A stretch of 40,105 nt of DNA, taken from NCBI RefSeq assembly GCF_004348735.1, contig NZ_SMKT01000082.1:1-40105 (forward strand), written 5' to 3'. Within the stretch, counting starts at the first letter, position 1, and each line of letters opens with the position of its first letter. Below are positions 1-7,836 of this stretch, in pieces. The stretch comes from Actinomadura sp. KC06 (lineage in GTDB: Bacteria > Actinomycetota > Actinomycetes > Streptosporangiales > Streptosporangiaceae). A program made the translations under genes and the position numbers. A model generated the notes under the pieces. It saw only the letters and a list, made by a program, of their open reading frames with translations. It was not told where the DNA came from and made no database searches.

Positions 1-425
1 GGCCCGTACGGGTGGGGGCGCGTCTGGTGGATGGAGCCCAGCTTCTTCGGGTAGCCCTGGTGCAGCCCGCGGGCGATCGCGAAGTCCTTGTCGACCCAGA
101 TGTAGACGCAGCGGGAGTACGTCCGCCCCTCGAAGGAGCAGCGGACGACGACGAAGCACTCCTTGTACTGCGCGCGGACCGGGTCGAGCAGCTCCTCCCC
201 GGACTCCGAGCACGACTGCCAGTCGGCCCAGATGATCGCGACCGCGCCGGGGTCGTCGGCGGCGGGGGAGAGCGGCTCGGGGAGCAGCTCGGCGACGCGC
301 GCGGGGTCCGTGCGGTACTCGACGGTGAGCAGGTCGCCCGAGTAGTGCCACGGCGGGCTCGGGATCAGCGACGATCGTCCCGTCGCGGTCTTGGGGTGCA
401 GGAAGCCTCGGACGGTCGCCACCAC
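1..425 (-). CDS. Acetoacetate decarboxylase family protein (partial, 3' end outside window)
   Basis: Reading leftwards from two tandem GTG codons (425 and 422) gives about 141 codons of open frame that runs off the left edge. A GGGAGG ribosome site at 429-434 suits the 422 start best. The product resembles the acetoacetate decarboxylase (ADC) fold family. It has a motif GYPKKLGS near residues 124-131, where family members carry the Schiff-base lysine pair, and a preceding stretch YIWVDKDFAIARG typical of ADC-like proteins. Known members decarboxylate beta-keto acids or act as related Schiff-base enzymes; the substrate here cannot be told. It is divergent from the glutamine-synthetase-like gene at 583. 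Its own promoter region seems to contain one of the GGGCCCAAA operator-like sites (444-455). The frame shows no stop or rare codons, so it is probably intact beyond the edge. Confidence 0.82.
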   Translation of the reverse strand, partial: MVATVRGFLHPKTATGRSSLIPSPPWHYSGDLLTVEYRTDPARVAELLPEPLSPAADDPGAVAIIWADWQSCSESGEELLDPVRAQYKECFVVVRCSFEGRTYSRCVYIWVDKDFAIARGLHQGYPKKLGSIHQTRPHPYG

Positions 426-443
426 GTTCCTCCCGGCGGATTG

Positions 444-455
444 TTTGGGCCCGTA
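444..455. promoter_or_regulatory. Operator-like site, imperfect copy of TTTGGGCCCAAA
   Basis: The + strand reads TTTGGGCCCGTA, matching 10 of 12 positions of the perfect palindrome found at 12339-12350. Read on the minus strand, GGGCCCAAA follows a possible -10 (TATCGT, 455-460), which would place it at the start of transcription of the leftward decarboxylase gene, about 20 nt ahead of its start codon. Function as an operator is inferred from recurrence and position. Confidence 0.4.
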
Positions 456-489
456 CGATAGTGCCTCCCGGGCGGAATCGCCACTCCGA

Positions 490-508
490 CCCCCTGGCGA
501 TCAGGGGG
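490..508. promoter_or_regulatory. Perfect inverted repeat CCCCCTG-n5-CAGGGGG in divergent promoter region
   Basis: Seven-base arms CCCCCTG (490-496) and CAGGGGG (502-508) flank GCGAT. It lies between the divergent decarboxylase and glutamine-synthetase-like genes, 15 bp upstream of the predicted -35 of the rightward promoter. It may be a regulator site distinct from the TTTG-n4-CAAA palindromes. It has no U-tract, so a terminator is unlikely. Confidence 0.35.
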
Positions 509-523
509 TTCGCGCGTGGAGTG

Positions 524-552
524 TTGTCAGGAGTGTCCGTCCGCCATATGGT
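524..552 (+). promoter_or_regulatory. Predicted promoter of the glutamine-synthetase-like gene
   Basis: TTGTCA (524-529), a 17-bp spacer and TATGGT (547-552) form a good sigma-70-type promoter, about 30 bp before the GTG start at 583. The operator-like palindrome begins at the last base of the -10. Confidence 0.55.
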
Positions 553-563
553 TTGAGGCCAAA
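552..563. promoter_or_regulatory. Operator-like palindrome TTTGAGGCCAAA over the transcription start
   Basis: It has the TTTG-n4-CAAA architecture and matches 10 of 12 positions of the perfect palindrome at 12339-12350. It sits directly downstream of the predicted -10, where a bound protein would repress. The shared site suggests co-regulation with the amidohydrolase/ABC operon. Confidence 0.45.
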
Positions 564-582
564 TGAGTTTGAGGGAGTGCGC

Positions 583-1923
583 GTGAGCCGACCGGTCGAG
601 GACGTGGTGAGGGAACTGGCCGCCGACGGGATCGACGTGGTCCGGGTGTCCTACCCCGACCTGATCGGCGTCGAACGGGCGCGGGACGTGCTCGTCGAGC
701 GGCTGCCCGCGGCCGTCGACCACGGCCTGTCGTTCTGCCGGGCCGTCTACCACACGACCCCGGGCGGCGAGACCGTCGAGGTCCCCGGCGGCATGGACGC
801 CGGGCTCCCCGACATCTGCGTCCGTCCCGACCTGTCGACGCTGGCGAAGATCCCGTGGGAGGACGGCGTCGCGTCCTGCCTGGGCGAGGCGTACGAGCCC
901 GCGAGCGACGACCTCTGCCCCGAAGGGCCCCGCGAGGTGCTGCGCCGCGCCATCGGCAGGCTGGGCGAGCTGGGGGTCCACGCCGTCGCCGGGCCCGAGT
1001 TCGAGTACTACCTCTGCGAACGCGACCCGTCCTCGCCCACCGGGTGGCGCCGGTACGCCGACGCGACCGGCAACGTCTACACCTCCGGGCGCAAGGGCGA
1101 CCCCGACGGCCACGTCCTGCGGACCCTCCGGCACCTGCGCGACCTCGGCCTCGGCGTGACGATGGGCAACCACGAGTTCGGCGGCGGCCAGTTCGAGATC
1201 AACCTCGACCACTCCGCCGCGCTCGACGCCGCCGACCGCGCGTTCCGGTTCAAGTCGTCCGTCCAGGAGATCGCGCAGAGCGAGGGGCGGCTCGCCACGT
1301 TCATGGCCAAGCCGTTCAACGACCAGGACGGGTCAGGCTTCCACGTCCACCTGTCGTGCCTGGACGCCGATGGCCGCAACGTCTTCGAGGGGTCCGAGAG
1401 CGACGGTCTGTCCGAGACCGCGCACCACGCCGTCGCCGGAGTCCTGGAGCACGCGCCCGCGCTCGCGGCGCTGCTCAACCCGACGATCAACTCCTACAAG
1501 CGGTTCGGGCCCGACAGCCTCGCCCCCTGGCTGATCGACTGGGGCCTGGACAACCGCAGCGCCATGGTCCGGATCCCGCCGGAGCGCGGCGCCGCGTCCC
1601 GGCTCGAGGTCCGGCTCGGGGACGCCAGCGCCAACCCGTACCTGGGGATCGCCGGCCTGGTCGCCGCCGTCTACCTGGGCCTGCGGGACAAGGCGTCCGC
1701 GCCGCCGCCGCTGGAGGGCTACGGCTACGACTCCGCCAAGTCCCCCGTCCTGCCCGGCGACCTGTCCGCCGCGCTCGACGCCCTCGCCGCCGACGAGGCG
1801 CTGACGGACGTGCTCGGCGCGCAGTTCGTCACCGCCTTCCTCGCCTACAAGCGCGACGAGGTCGCGCGCTTCCGCCGGCACGTCACCGACTGGGAGTTCC
1901 GCGAGTACGCCTACCACCTCTGA
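583..1923 (+). CDS. Glutamine synthetase family protein (probable gamma-glutamyl-amine ligase)
   Basis: The product is 446 residues, close to the usual GS-I-like length. GTG at 583 is chosen because GGAG at 574-577 lies 5 nt before it. The catalytic motifs of the GS family are all visible: GPEFEYYL near 137 (metal-binding glutamates), NHEFGGGQFEIN at 196-207, GSGFHVH near 250-256, NPTINSYKRFGP, NRSAMVRIP at 324-332 and the C-terminal EVRLGDASANPYL. No adenylylation-site Tyr motif of housekeeping GlnA is seen. Divergent GS-like enzymes of this kind typically ATP-ligate glutamate to an amine (polyamines, isopropylamine, anilines, ethanolamine) to start its breakdown. Adjacency to a P450, and a shared operator with an amidohydrolase/transporter operon, favour that catabolic role over ammonium assimilation. 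The exact amine is unknown. The P450 start is 22 nt downstream, so the two genes are probably cotranscribed. Confidence 0.88.
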   Translation: MSRPVEDVVRELAADGIDVVRVSYPDLIGVERARDVLVERLPAAVDHGLSFCRAVYHTTPGGETVEVPGGMDAGLPDICVRPDLSTLAKIPWEDGVASCLGEAYEPASDDLCPEGPREVLRRAIGRLGELGVHAVAGPEFEYYLCERDPSSPTGWRRYADATGNVYTSGRKGDPDGHVLRTLRHLRDLGLGVTMGNHEFGGGQFEINLDHSAALDAADRAFRFKSSVQEIAQSEGRLATFMAKPFNDQDGSGFHVHLSCLDADGRNVFEGSESDGLSETAHHAVAGVLEHAPALAALLNPTINSYKRFGPDSLAPWLIDWGLDNRSAMVRIPPERGAASRLEVRLGDASANPYLGIAGLVAAVYLGLRDKASAPPPLEGYGYDSAKSPVLPGDLSAALDALAADEALTDVLGAQFVTAFLAYKRDEVARFRRHVTDWEFREYAYHL

Positions 1924-1945
1924 GCGCCCTCACCAAGGAGGCCCG

Positions 1946-3199
1946 TTGCCGAACGAGACGCTGGCCGTCGATCTCGCCGACCTCGACAACTTCATGGACG
2001 ACGAGACCCCCTGGCGGATGTTCGAGGCCCTGCGCCGTGCCGAGCCCGTCCACTGGAACCCCGAGCCGGACGGCGGCAGCGGCTTCTGGTCCCTCACCCG
2101 GCACGCCGACATCGTGGCCGCCGACCGCGACTCCGCGACGTTCACGTCCGAGAAGTTCGTCAACCTGGAGGAGGTGGACGAGCGCCAGGCCGAGATCCGC
2201 CGCTCCATGCTGGAGATGGACGGGCCCCGGCACCTCGCGATGCGGCGGTTGCTGTCACGCGAGTTCACGCCACGCGCCATCGCCGGATACGCGACGTTCC
2301 TGCGCGGCCTAACGGCCCGCACCCTCGACGCCGCGCTCGCCAAGGGCACGTTCGACTTCGTCGAGGAGATCGCCGCCGACTTCCCGATCAACGTGCTGGC
2401 CCGCATGCTGGACGTCCCGGACGGCGACACCCGGCGCCTCATCGACTGGGGCAACCGGATCATCGCCAACACCGACCCCGAGTACGCCGACGTCCTGCTG
2501 CACAGCGCGGAGAGCGAGCGGTACCGCGACCTGCCGTTCCGCAGCCCCGCGTCGCTGGAGGTCTTCGAGTACGGCCGCGAGCTCGCCGCCCGGCGCCGCG
2601 GCGGCGCGGGCACCGACCTCATCAGCCGCCTGGCCAACCAGACCCCGATGGACGGCGAGCCCCTCTCCGACCGCGACTTCGACAACTACTTCCTGCTGCT
2701 CGTCGTCGCCGGGAACGAGACCACCCGGCACGCCATCACCCACGCCATGCGGGCCCTGATCGACCACCCCGGCCAGGCCGAACGCCTCCGCGCCGATCCC
2801 GGCCTGATGCCCGCGGCCGTCGAGGAGTTCCTGCGCTGGGCCTCGCCCGTCTACCACTTCCGCCGCACCGCGACCCGCGACACCGAGGTGAACGGGACGG
2901 CGATCAGCGAGGGCGACAAGGTCGTTCTGTGGTTCGCGTCCGGCAACCGGGACGAGGCGGTCTTCGCCGACCCGCACCGCTTCGACGTCACCCGCAGCCC
3001 GAACGACCACATCTCGTTCGGCAAGGGCGGCCCCCATTACTGCCTGGGCGCCGCGCTCGCCCGCCTGGAGATGCGGATCATGTTCGAGGAGCTGCTGCCC
3101 CGCCTCGCCGACATCCGTCTCGCGGGTGAGGTGCGCCGCGTCCGCTCCAACTTCGTCAACGGCATCAAGCAGATGCCGGTGACCGTCACGCTCGCCTAG
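1946..3199 (+). CDS. Cytochrome P450 (CYP124/125/142-like signature)
   Basis: The product is 417 residues, a soluble bacterial class I P450 length. The start is TTG at 1946 with an AAGGAGG ribosome site at 1935-1941. Visible motifs are the I-helix AGNETTR at 255-261, the K-helix E294-x-x-R297 and the heme loop FGKGGPHYCLG (358-368) with proximal Cys366. The heme loop has FGxxGxHxCxG spacing, one residue longer than the common FGxGxHxCxG. That spacing and the AGNETTR helix are seen in the CYP124/125/142 group, which oxidises sterol side chains or branched lipids. No ferredoxin or reductase gene is adjacent, so electrons must come from elsewhere. Following the GS-like gene, it could hydroxylate an amine or lipid-like substrate; the substrate is not determinable. 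Its TAG overlaps the stop of the convergent gene in a shared CTAG. Confidence 0.93.
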   Translation: MPNETLAVDLADLDNFMDDETPWRMFEALRRAEPVHWNPEPDGGSGFWSLTRHADIVAADRDSATFTSEKFVNLEEVDERQAEIRRSMLEMDGPRHLAMRRLLSREFTPRAIAGYATFLRGLTARTLDAALAKGTFDFVEEIAADFPINVLARMLDVPDGDTRRLIDWGNRIIANTDPEYADVLLHSAESERYRDLPFRSPASLEVFEYGRELAARRRGGAGTDLISRLANQTPMDGEPLSDRDFDNYFLLLVVAGNETTRHAITHAMRALIDHPGQAERLRADPGLMPAAVEEFLRWASPVYHFRRTATRDTEVNGTAISEGDKVVLWFASGNRDEAVFADPHRFDVTRSPNDHISFGKGGPHYCLGAALARLEMRIMFEELLPRLADIRLAGEVRRVRSNFVNGIKQMPVTVTLA

Positions 3200-4119
3200 G
3201 CGTACGGGTCGGCCGAGTTCAGCGCGAGTTCGCGGACCTGCACCAGGTCGTCGTCGGTGTAGCCGGCCGGCAGCTCGATCCCGAGCGCCTGGAACAGGTC
3301 GCGGATCTCATCCGGGGACGGGACGCCGCTCAGCTGCATGCCCTTCACCGACTGCAGCGGCAGGCGCTTGGCCTGCTGGAAGCTGACGTGCAGCTCCGAG
3401 TCCCAGACCAGGTACGACGGCGTGCCGCTGTTGATCACGAGCGCGGGGAACTCCGGCCCCCGCTGGGTGAAGATCAGGCAGCTCGACGACAGCTCGTAGC
3501 GCAGCAGCGAGTAGGCGGAGGAGAGCCGGACGTCGATGTCGAGGAGCTCGTAGTGGTGCTGGTGCCAGCACGCGGCGAGGATCGTGGCGAACAGCTCGCG
3601 GCGCGTCTCCTCCACCGTCCACGACTGCTCCGGGCTGTCCGGGCCCGTCGCGAGCCTCTGGTGCAGGCGCACGAACTGGTGGCACAGGTCCGGGTTCATG
3701 GGGTCGAGGATCTCCAGCCGGAACTCCAGCCTGCGCCGCCTCGGCTTGGCCCTCGACACGCACTCCGGCAGCGTGACCGCGCGGATGTAGGCGCCGGTGG
3801 CGCCGCGGAACACCCAGCGGTCGGTCTCGCGGCGCGCCTCGGTCAGGACGCGGTTGCACTCGTGGCCGCTGATGACGCGCACGTCCATCTGCTTCTGCAG
3901 CGCCTTGATGGACTGCTGGACCTCGTCGCCGCGGGTGTCGCTCCGGGCGCGGTCGCGCAGCAGCACGAGGGAGACGACGGCCAGGGTCGCCATGGTGGCG
4001 CTCTGCACGACCTTGCTGGAGGCGGCACCCGCGATGTCCAGGCCGAGGATGGCGACCGCGAGGACGAACGCGACGGCGACGTCGACATAGCTCGTCAGCA
4101 ACTTCCACAACCGCTGCAT
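3196..4119 (-). CDS. Hypothetical two-TM membrane protein with large cytoplasmic domain
   Basis: The product is 307 residues and I do not recognise its family with confidence. The N-terminus holds two hydrophobic segments (about 12-33 and 39-55) separated by a short turn, which should form a hairpin. A predicted short coiled helix (about 62-80) follows, then a soluble domain of about 225 residues. Notable stretches are WVFRGATGAYIRAVTLPE near 102 and LEFRLEILDPMNPDLC near 130. The soluble domain has scattered conserved-looking histidines but no Walker, nuclease or kinase motif that I can identify. It lies 118 bp downstream of the ECF sigma factor on the same strand and may share its transcript. 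A membrane-anchored sensor or effector is possible, but this is only a guess from the architecture. Confidence 0.75.
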   Translation of the reverse strand: MQRLWKLLTSYVDVAVAFVLAVAILGLDIAGAASSKVVQSATMATLAVVSLVLLRDRARSDTRGDEVQQSIKALQKQMDVRVISGHECNRVLTEARRETDRWVFRGATGAYIRAVTLPECVSRAKPRRRRLEFRLEILDPMNPDLCHQFVRLHQRLATGPDSPEQSWTVEETRRELFATILAACWHQHHYELLDIDVRLSSAYSLLRYELSSSCLIFTQRGPEFPALVINSGTPSYLVWDSELHVSFQQAKRLPLQSVKGMQLSGVPSPDEIRDLFQALGIELPAGYTDDDLVQVRELALNSADPYA

Positions 4120-4237
4120 CCACCGCTCCCGTCACGCCCTGCGACCCCGCCGCGACGATCTTAGCCATCGCCGCGACGGCGCCAGAACCCTTTCTGCGAA
4201 GGGGATCGGTCCAGCCGGGGGCGCGTCCCTCGCACCC

Positions 4238-5224
4238 TCACGCGTGGACGAACGGAAGGTCGAAGTACGCGAACAGTGCCTCGTCGATGAAGCTCGATAT
4301 GTGAGTGATGCCGGAGCGGGTGACGGTGAGCACCTGAATGGAGTGCGCGCGCAGGACGCCGTCGTCGCGCCGCAGGTACATCGCGAAGGCGGGCTGGCCG
4401 TTCGCGACGGTGGGCACGAGCCTGGTCACGCCGGGGACGGGTGACAGCCGCGCGCTGAGCAGCCGTCCCACGGCGTCCCGTCCGGAGAACCAGTGCGGGA
4501 CGGGCGGCATCTCCCAGACCGCCTGCTCGGTGAGCAGCCGGGTGATCGCCGGGATGTCGACCGCCTCGAAGGCCCTGGCGAACCGGTCGAGGAGCTCGCG
4601 CCGCACCGGGTCGTCCGGCTCGGTGATCTCCTCGCTGGCCGGGACGAGCCGCTCCAGCCGGGCGCGGGCGCGCAGCAGCGTGCTGTTCACCCCCGCGCCG
4701 GTCATGCCGAGCATCTCCGCGACGTCGGCCGCCGGCCAGGCCAGCACGTCGCGCAGGATCACCACGGCCCGCTGCCTGCCCGGCAGGTACTGCAGCGCGG
4801 CGATCAGCGCCAGCCGCAGCCCGGCCCGCGACGCCACGATCGCGGCCGGGTCGTCCGGCGCGCGGCCGGTCAGCCGTTCGGAGAACGGCTCCAGCCAGGT
4901 CACCTCGGGGGCGCGCATACCGGGCGGCGGCGGATCGTCCGACGGCGAGGCGAGCCCGGACGGCATCACCCGCCGGCTGCTGTGCTGCAAGGCGTTCAGG
5001 CACGTGTTGGTCGCGATCCGGTACAGCCACGTCCGCAGCGACGCCCTGCCGTCGAACGCGTCGTACGAGCGCCACGCACGCAGATAGACCTCCTGGACCA
5101 GGTCCTCGGCGTCGTGCACCGAACCGAGCATGCGGTAGCAGTAGGCCAGCAGTTCGCGCCGGAACGGGTCGGTCAGCCGCGCGAACTCCTCGGCCCTTGT
5201 GTTCCTCTCATCGGTCTTCGTCAA
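4238..5224 (-). CDS. ECF sigma factor with C-terminal SnoaL-like domain (SigG/TIGR02960-like)
   Basis: The chosen start is TTG at 5224, with GGGGAGG (5231-5237) 6 nt upstream, giving 328 residues; an in-frame ATG at 5239 would bury that ribosome site. Region 2 spans about 13-85 (RMLGSVHDAEDLVQEVYLRAW, then LRTWLYRIATNTCLNAL). Region 4 spans about 135-190 (LPGRQRAVVILRDVLAW, with the helix-turn-helix after it). Residues from about 200 to the end form a SnoaL/NTF2-like domain. The block PEVTWLEPF between regions 2 and 4 is typical of SigG-like TIGR02960 proteins. In such ECF groups the SnoaL-like tail often replaces an anti-sigma factor as an in-cis modulator; no anti-sigma gene is seen here. 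It is divergent from the MFS exporter, a likely target, with about 130 bp between the starts. Confidence 0.88.
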   Translation of the reverse strand: MTKTDERNTRAEEFARLTDPFRRELLAYCYRMLGSVHDAEDLVQEVYLRAWRSYDAFDGRASLRTWLYRIATNTCLNALQHSSRRVMPSGLASPSDDPPPPGMRAPEVTWLEPFSERLTGRAPDDPAAIVASRAGLRLALIAALQYLPGRQRAVVILRDVLAWPAADVAEMLGMTGAGVNSTLLRARARLERLVPASEEITEPDDPVRRELLDRFARAFEAVDIPAITRLLTEQAVWEMPPVPHWFSGRDAVGRLLSARLSPVPGVTRLVPTVANGQPAFAMYLRRDDGVLRAHSIQVLTVTRSGITHISSFIDEALFAYFDLPFVHA

Positions 5225-5356
5225 GACGCACCTCCCCATGTACTGACAGGCGTCGGCGGCGGAAGTCGTCGGCTCTCCTCCGCTGAATTTCACGGCTCGG
5301 CCGGTTTGTACAGGTGACCGGTGAAACACGTTCACCCGAGAACCGAAGGACCGCGC

Positions 5357-6793
5357 ATGGCGCAGAGGACACGCGGCTGGCTGCTCGGCCTGACCGCGAC
5401 GGCGTCGCTGATGGTGGCGCTGGACGCGACGGTGGTGGCGACCGCGCTGACCAGCATCCGGCAGGACCTGTCCGCCACCCTCGAACAGCTCGAATGGACG
5501 GTGAACGCCTACAACCTGACCTTCGCCGCGCTGCTGATGACCGGCGCCGCGCTCGGCGACCGGCTCGGACGCCGGCGGATGTTCGCCGCCGGGCTGGGGC
5601 TGTTCACGGCCGCGTCGGCGGCGTGCGCGCTGGCCCCCGGCATCGGCTGGCTGATCGCGGCACGCGCCGTCCAGGGCGGCGGGGCCGCGCTGGTGATGCC
5701 GCTGGCGATGGCGCTGCTCAGCCACGGGTTCCCGCCCGAGCGGCGCGCCAAGGCGCTGGGGATCTTCGCCGGGCTGACCGGCCTGGCGGTCGTCGCCGGG
5801 CCGGTGGTCGGCGGGATCGTCACCGAGGGGCTGGCCTGGCAGTGGATCTTCTGGCTCAACGTGCCGATCGGCCTTGCCGTCATCCCGCTGGTGCTGCGGC
5901 GCGTGCCGGAGAGCCGCGGGGCGGGGGCGTCCTTCGACGTCGGCGGCGTCGTGCTGGTGACCGGCGGCGCGCTGGGTCTCGTCTGGGGCCTGATCCGCTC
6001 CGGTCCCGCCGGCTGGGACGCGTTCGAGGTGGTCGGCGCGCTGGTGGCCGGGGCCTTGCTGCTGGCGGGGTTCGTGGCGTGGGAACTGCGCGTCCGGCAG
6101 CCGATGGTGCCGATGCGGCTGCTGCGCTCGCGCGGCTTCTCCGCGGGCAACGCCGCCGGGCTCTTCATGTACGCGTCGCTGTACGGGTCGCTGTTCTTCA
6201 TGACCCAATTCCTCCAGGCGGGCCTGGAGAAGGGACCGCTGGCCACCGGGCTGCACCTCGTCCCGTGGACGGCGACGGTGACCGTGGTGGCGCCGGTCGC
6301 GGGGGCGCTGGTGAACCGCGTCGGGTCCCGTGCCCTCACCTCCGCCGGGCTGGCCATGCAGGCCGCCGGGATGGGCTGGATCGGGCTCGTCGCCGCGCCG
6401 TCGATGGCGTACTCGCAGCTCATCGCGCCGATGATCCTCGCGGGGGCCGGGGTCAGCATGGCGATGCCAGCCGCGCAGACGTCCGTCATGAACGCCGTCG
6501 CGCCGCCGGAGATCGGCAAGGCGTCCGGCGTCTTCAACACCCTGCGGCAGTTCGCCGCGGTGTTCGGGGTCGCGATCCTTGCGGCGGTCTTCGCCGCCGA
6601 AGGCGGCTACGGCACGGCGCGGACCTTCGCCGACGGCTTCGCCCCTGCCATCGCGGTGAGCGGCGCGCTGTCCCTGGCCGGTGCGCTCGCCGGCCTGCTC
6701 ATCCCCCGGGCGCCTGGGTCGGCCGGGGCGGACGGGCCCGGACGCTACGATCGCCGCAGCGTCCCCCGGAGGAAGTATGCCGCGATTGAGTGA
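5357..6793 (+). CDS. MFS drug-efflux transporter, DHA2 (EmrB/QacA) family
   Basis: The product is 478 residues, chosen from ATG 5357 with GAAGGA at 5345-5350. The N-terminus has the DHA2 motif LDATVVATAL in TM1, followed by WTVNAYNLTFAALLM and motif A-like GDRLGRRRMF between TM2 and TM3. GPVVGGIVTEGLAWQWIFWLNVPIG fits motif C and the following TM5/6 region of 14-TM exporters. Proteins of this family export cationic drugs or metabolites by proton antiport. The gene is divergent from the ECF sigma factor, suggesting control by it. The downstream esterase starts inside the last codons (17-nt overlap), implying translational coupling. The C-terminal tail is charged and probably cytoplasmic. Confidence 0.92.
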   Translation: MAQRTRGWLLGLTATASLMVALDATVVATALTSIRQDLSATLEQLEWTVNAYNLTFAALLMTGAALGDRLGRRRMFAAGLGLFTAASAACALAPGIGWLIAARAVQGGGAALVMPLAMALLSHGFPPERRAKALGIFAGLTGLAVVAGPVVGGIVTEGLAWQWIFWLNVPIGLAVIPLVLRRVPESRGAGASFDVGGVVLVTGGALGLVWGLIRSGPAGWDAFEVVGALVAGALLLAGFVAWELRVRQPMVPMRLLRSRGFSAGNAAGLFMYASLYGSLFFMTQFLQAGLEKGPLATGLHLVPWTATVTVVAPVAGALVNRVGSRALTSAGLAMQAAGMGWIGLVAAPSMAYSQLIAPMILAGAGVSMAMPAAQTSVMNAVAPPEIGKASGVFNTLRQFAAVFGVAILAAVFAAEGGYGTARTFADGFAPAIAVSGALSLAGALAGLLIPRAPGSAGADGPGRYDRRSVPRRKYAAIE

Positions 6794-7826
6794 GATGGTG
6801 CCGCCCCCGGTCACGAGGGGGCTGCTTCGCGCGGTGTTCGGGCTGCCAGGGCCGGTCAAACGGCTGATCGCCGGGCCGCCCGTGCGGCGGGACGGCCAGC
6901 GGCTCGACCTGGACGCCCAGCTCCTCCTGCTCATGACGCGGCTGGAGGGCGGGCGCCTGGGGGCGGCCACGGTGGAGGAGGCGCGGCGCGGTCTCCAGCG
7001 AGGGCAGACCTATCTCGACCGGGTGCCCGCACGTCCGGTGCGGACGCGGGACGTCGACGCGGACGGCGTCCCGGCGCGGCTCTACACGCCGCAGGGCCTG
7101 CCGGAAGGGTCCCCGCTGCTCGTCTTCTACCACGGCGGCGGATGGGTCATCGGCGACCTCGACACCCACGACACGGTGTGCCGCTACCTGGCCGTCCACG
7201 CCGAGGTGCGGGTGCTGTCGGCGGCCTACCGGCTCGCCCCGGAGCACCGGTATCCGGCGGCGGCGGACGACGCGCTCACCGCCTACGGGTACGCGGTGGC
7301 GAACGCCGGGAACCTGGACGCCGACCCGGCGGCCATCGCGGTCGGAGGCGACAGCGCGGGCGGCAACCTCGCGGCCGTCGTCGGGGTGCTCGCCGAACGC
7401 AAGCCCGACTTCGCACTGCTGTTCTACCCGGCGACCGACTTGACGGTCAGGCGGCGGTCGCGGGAGCTGTTCGGGGACCGGTTCTACCTGACCGACGACG
7501 ACATGACGTGGTTCAGGGACCACTACTGCCCGGACAACGAACGGCGTGCCGACCCGGCCGCGTCGCCGCTGCTCGCCGAAGACCTGAGCGGGTTCCCGGC
7601 GACGTACCTGGTCACGGCCGGGTTCGACCCGTTGCGCGACGAAGGGGAGGCGTTCGCGCTGCGGCTGGAGGAGGCCGGGGTGCCGGTCGCGATGCACCGC
7701 CAGGACGACCTCTTCCACGGCTTCACGAACCTGTGGTCGCTGGGCGGACGGTTCCAGGAGGCGATGTCCGAAGCGGCCGGGGCCCTGCGCACCGGACTGT
7801 ACGCAGGGCCCCGCCGGCAGCGTTAG
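6777..7826 (+). CDS. Alpha/beta hydrolase, hormone-sensitive-lipase family (esterase/lipase)
   Basis: ATG at 6777 is preceded by GGAGGA (6768-6773), giving 349 residues. The HSL-family oxyanion motif HGGGWV (in FYHGGGWVIGD), the nucleophile elbow GDSAGGN, the acid in FDPLRDEG and the catalytic His in LFHGF are all present in the right order. The N-terminal 95 residues act as the usual cap (LDAQLLLLMTRLEG). It hydrolyses short-to-medium acyl esters; the physiological ester is unknown. The gene overlaps the MFS gene by 17 nt, so the two form an operon, possibly for detoxifying and exporting a compound. A long GC-rich stem-loop lies in its last codons (7779-7812). Confidence 0.9.
   Translation: MPRLSEMVPPPVTRGLLRAVFGLPGPVKRLIAGPPVRRDGQRLDLDAQLLLLMTRLEGGRLGAATVEEARRGLQRGQTYLDRVPARPVRTRDVDADGVPARLYTPQGLPEGSPLLVFYHGGGWVIGDLDTHDTVCRYLAVHAEVRVLSAAYRLAPEHRYPAAADDALTAYGYAVANAGNLDADPAAIAVGGDSAGGNLAAVVGVLAERKPDFALLFYPATDLTVRRRSRELFGDRFYLTDDDMTWFRDHYCPDNERRADPAASPLLAEDLSGFPATYLVTAGFDPLRDEGEAFALRLEEAGVPVAMHRQDDLFHGFTNLWSLGGRFQEAMSEAAGALRTGLYAGPRRQR
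7779..7812. terminator. Stem-loop between convergent genes (possible terminator)
   Basis: GGGGCCCTGCG (7779-7789) pairs perfectly with CGCAGGGCCCC (7802-7812) around a 12-nt loop. It lies in the 3' end of the esterase gene and just past the stop of the convergent aldehyde dehydrogenase (7837), a usual place for a bidirectional terminator. It has no U-tract, and its coding position means it could be coincidental. Confidence 0.35.
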
Positions 7827-7836
7827 AGCGGCAGCG

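Noticed and set aside
12..461. Rightward open frame of 149 codons at the left edge
   Set aside because: It is the antisense of the decarboxylase-like gene, whose leftward frame has a clear family motif; the rightward protein is Arg/Asp/Val-rich low complexity.
5225..6970. Upstream extension of the ECF sigma factor frame to over 900 codons
   Set aside because: The extension is antisense to the MFS gene and low complexity; a ribosome site precedes TTG 5224 and sigma similarity starts there.
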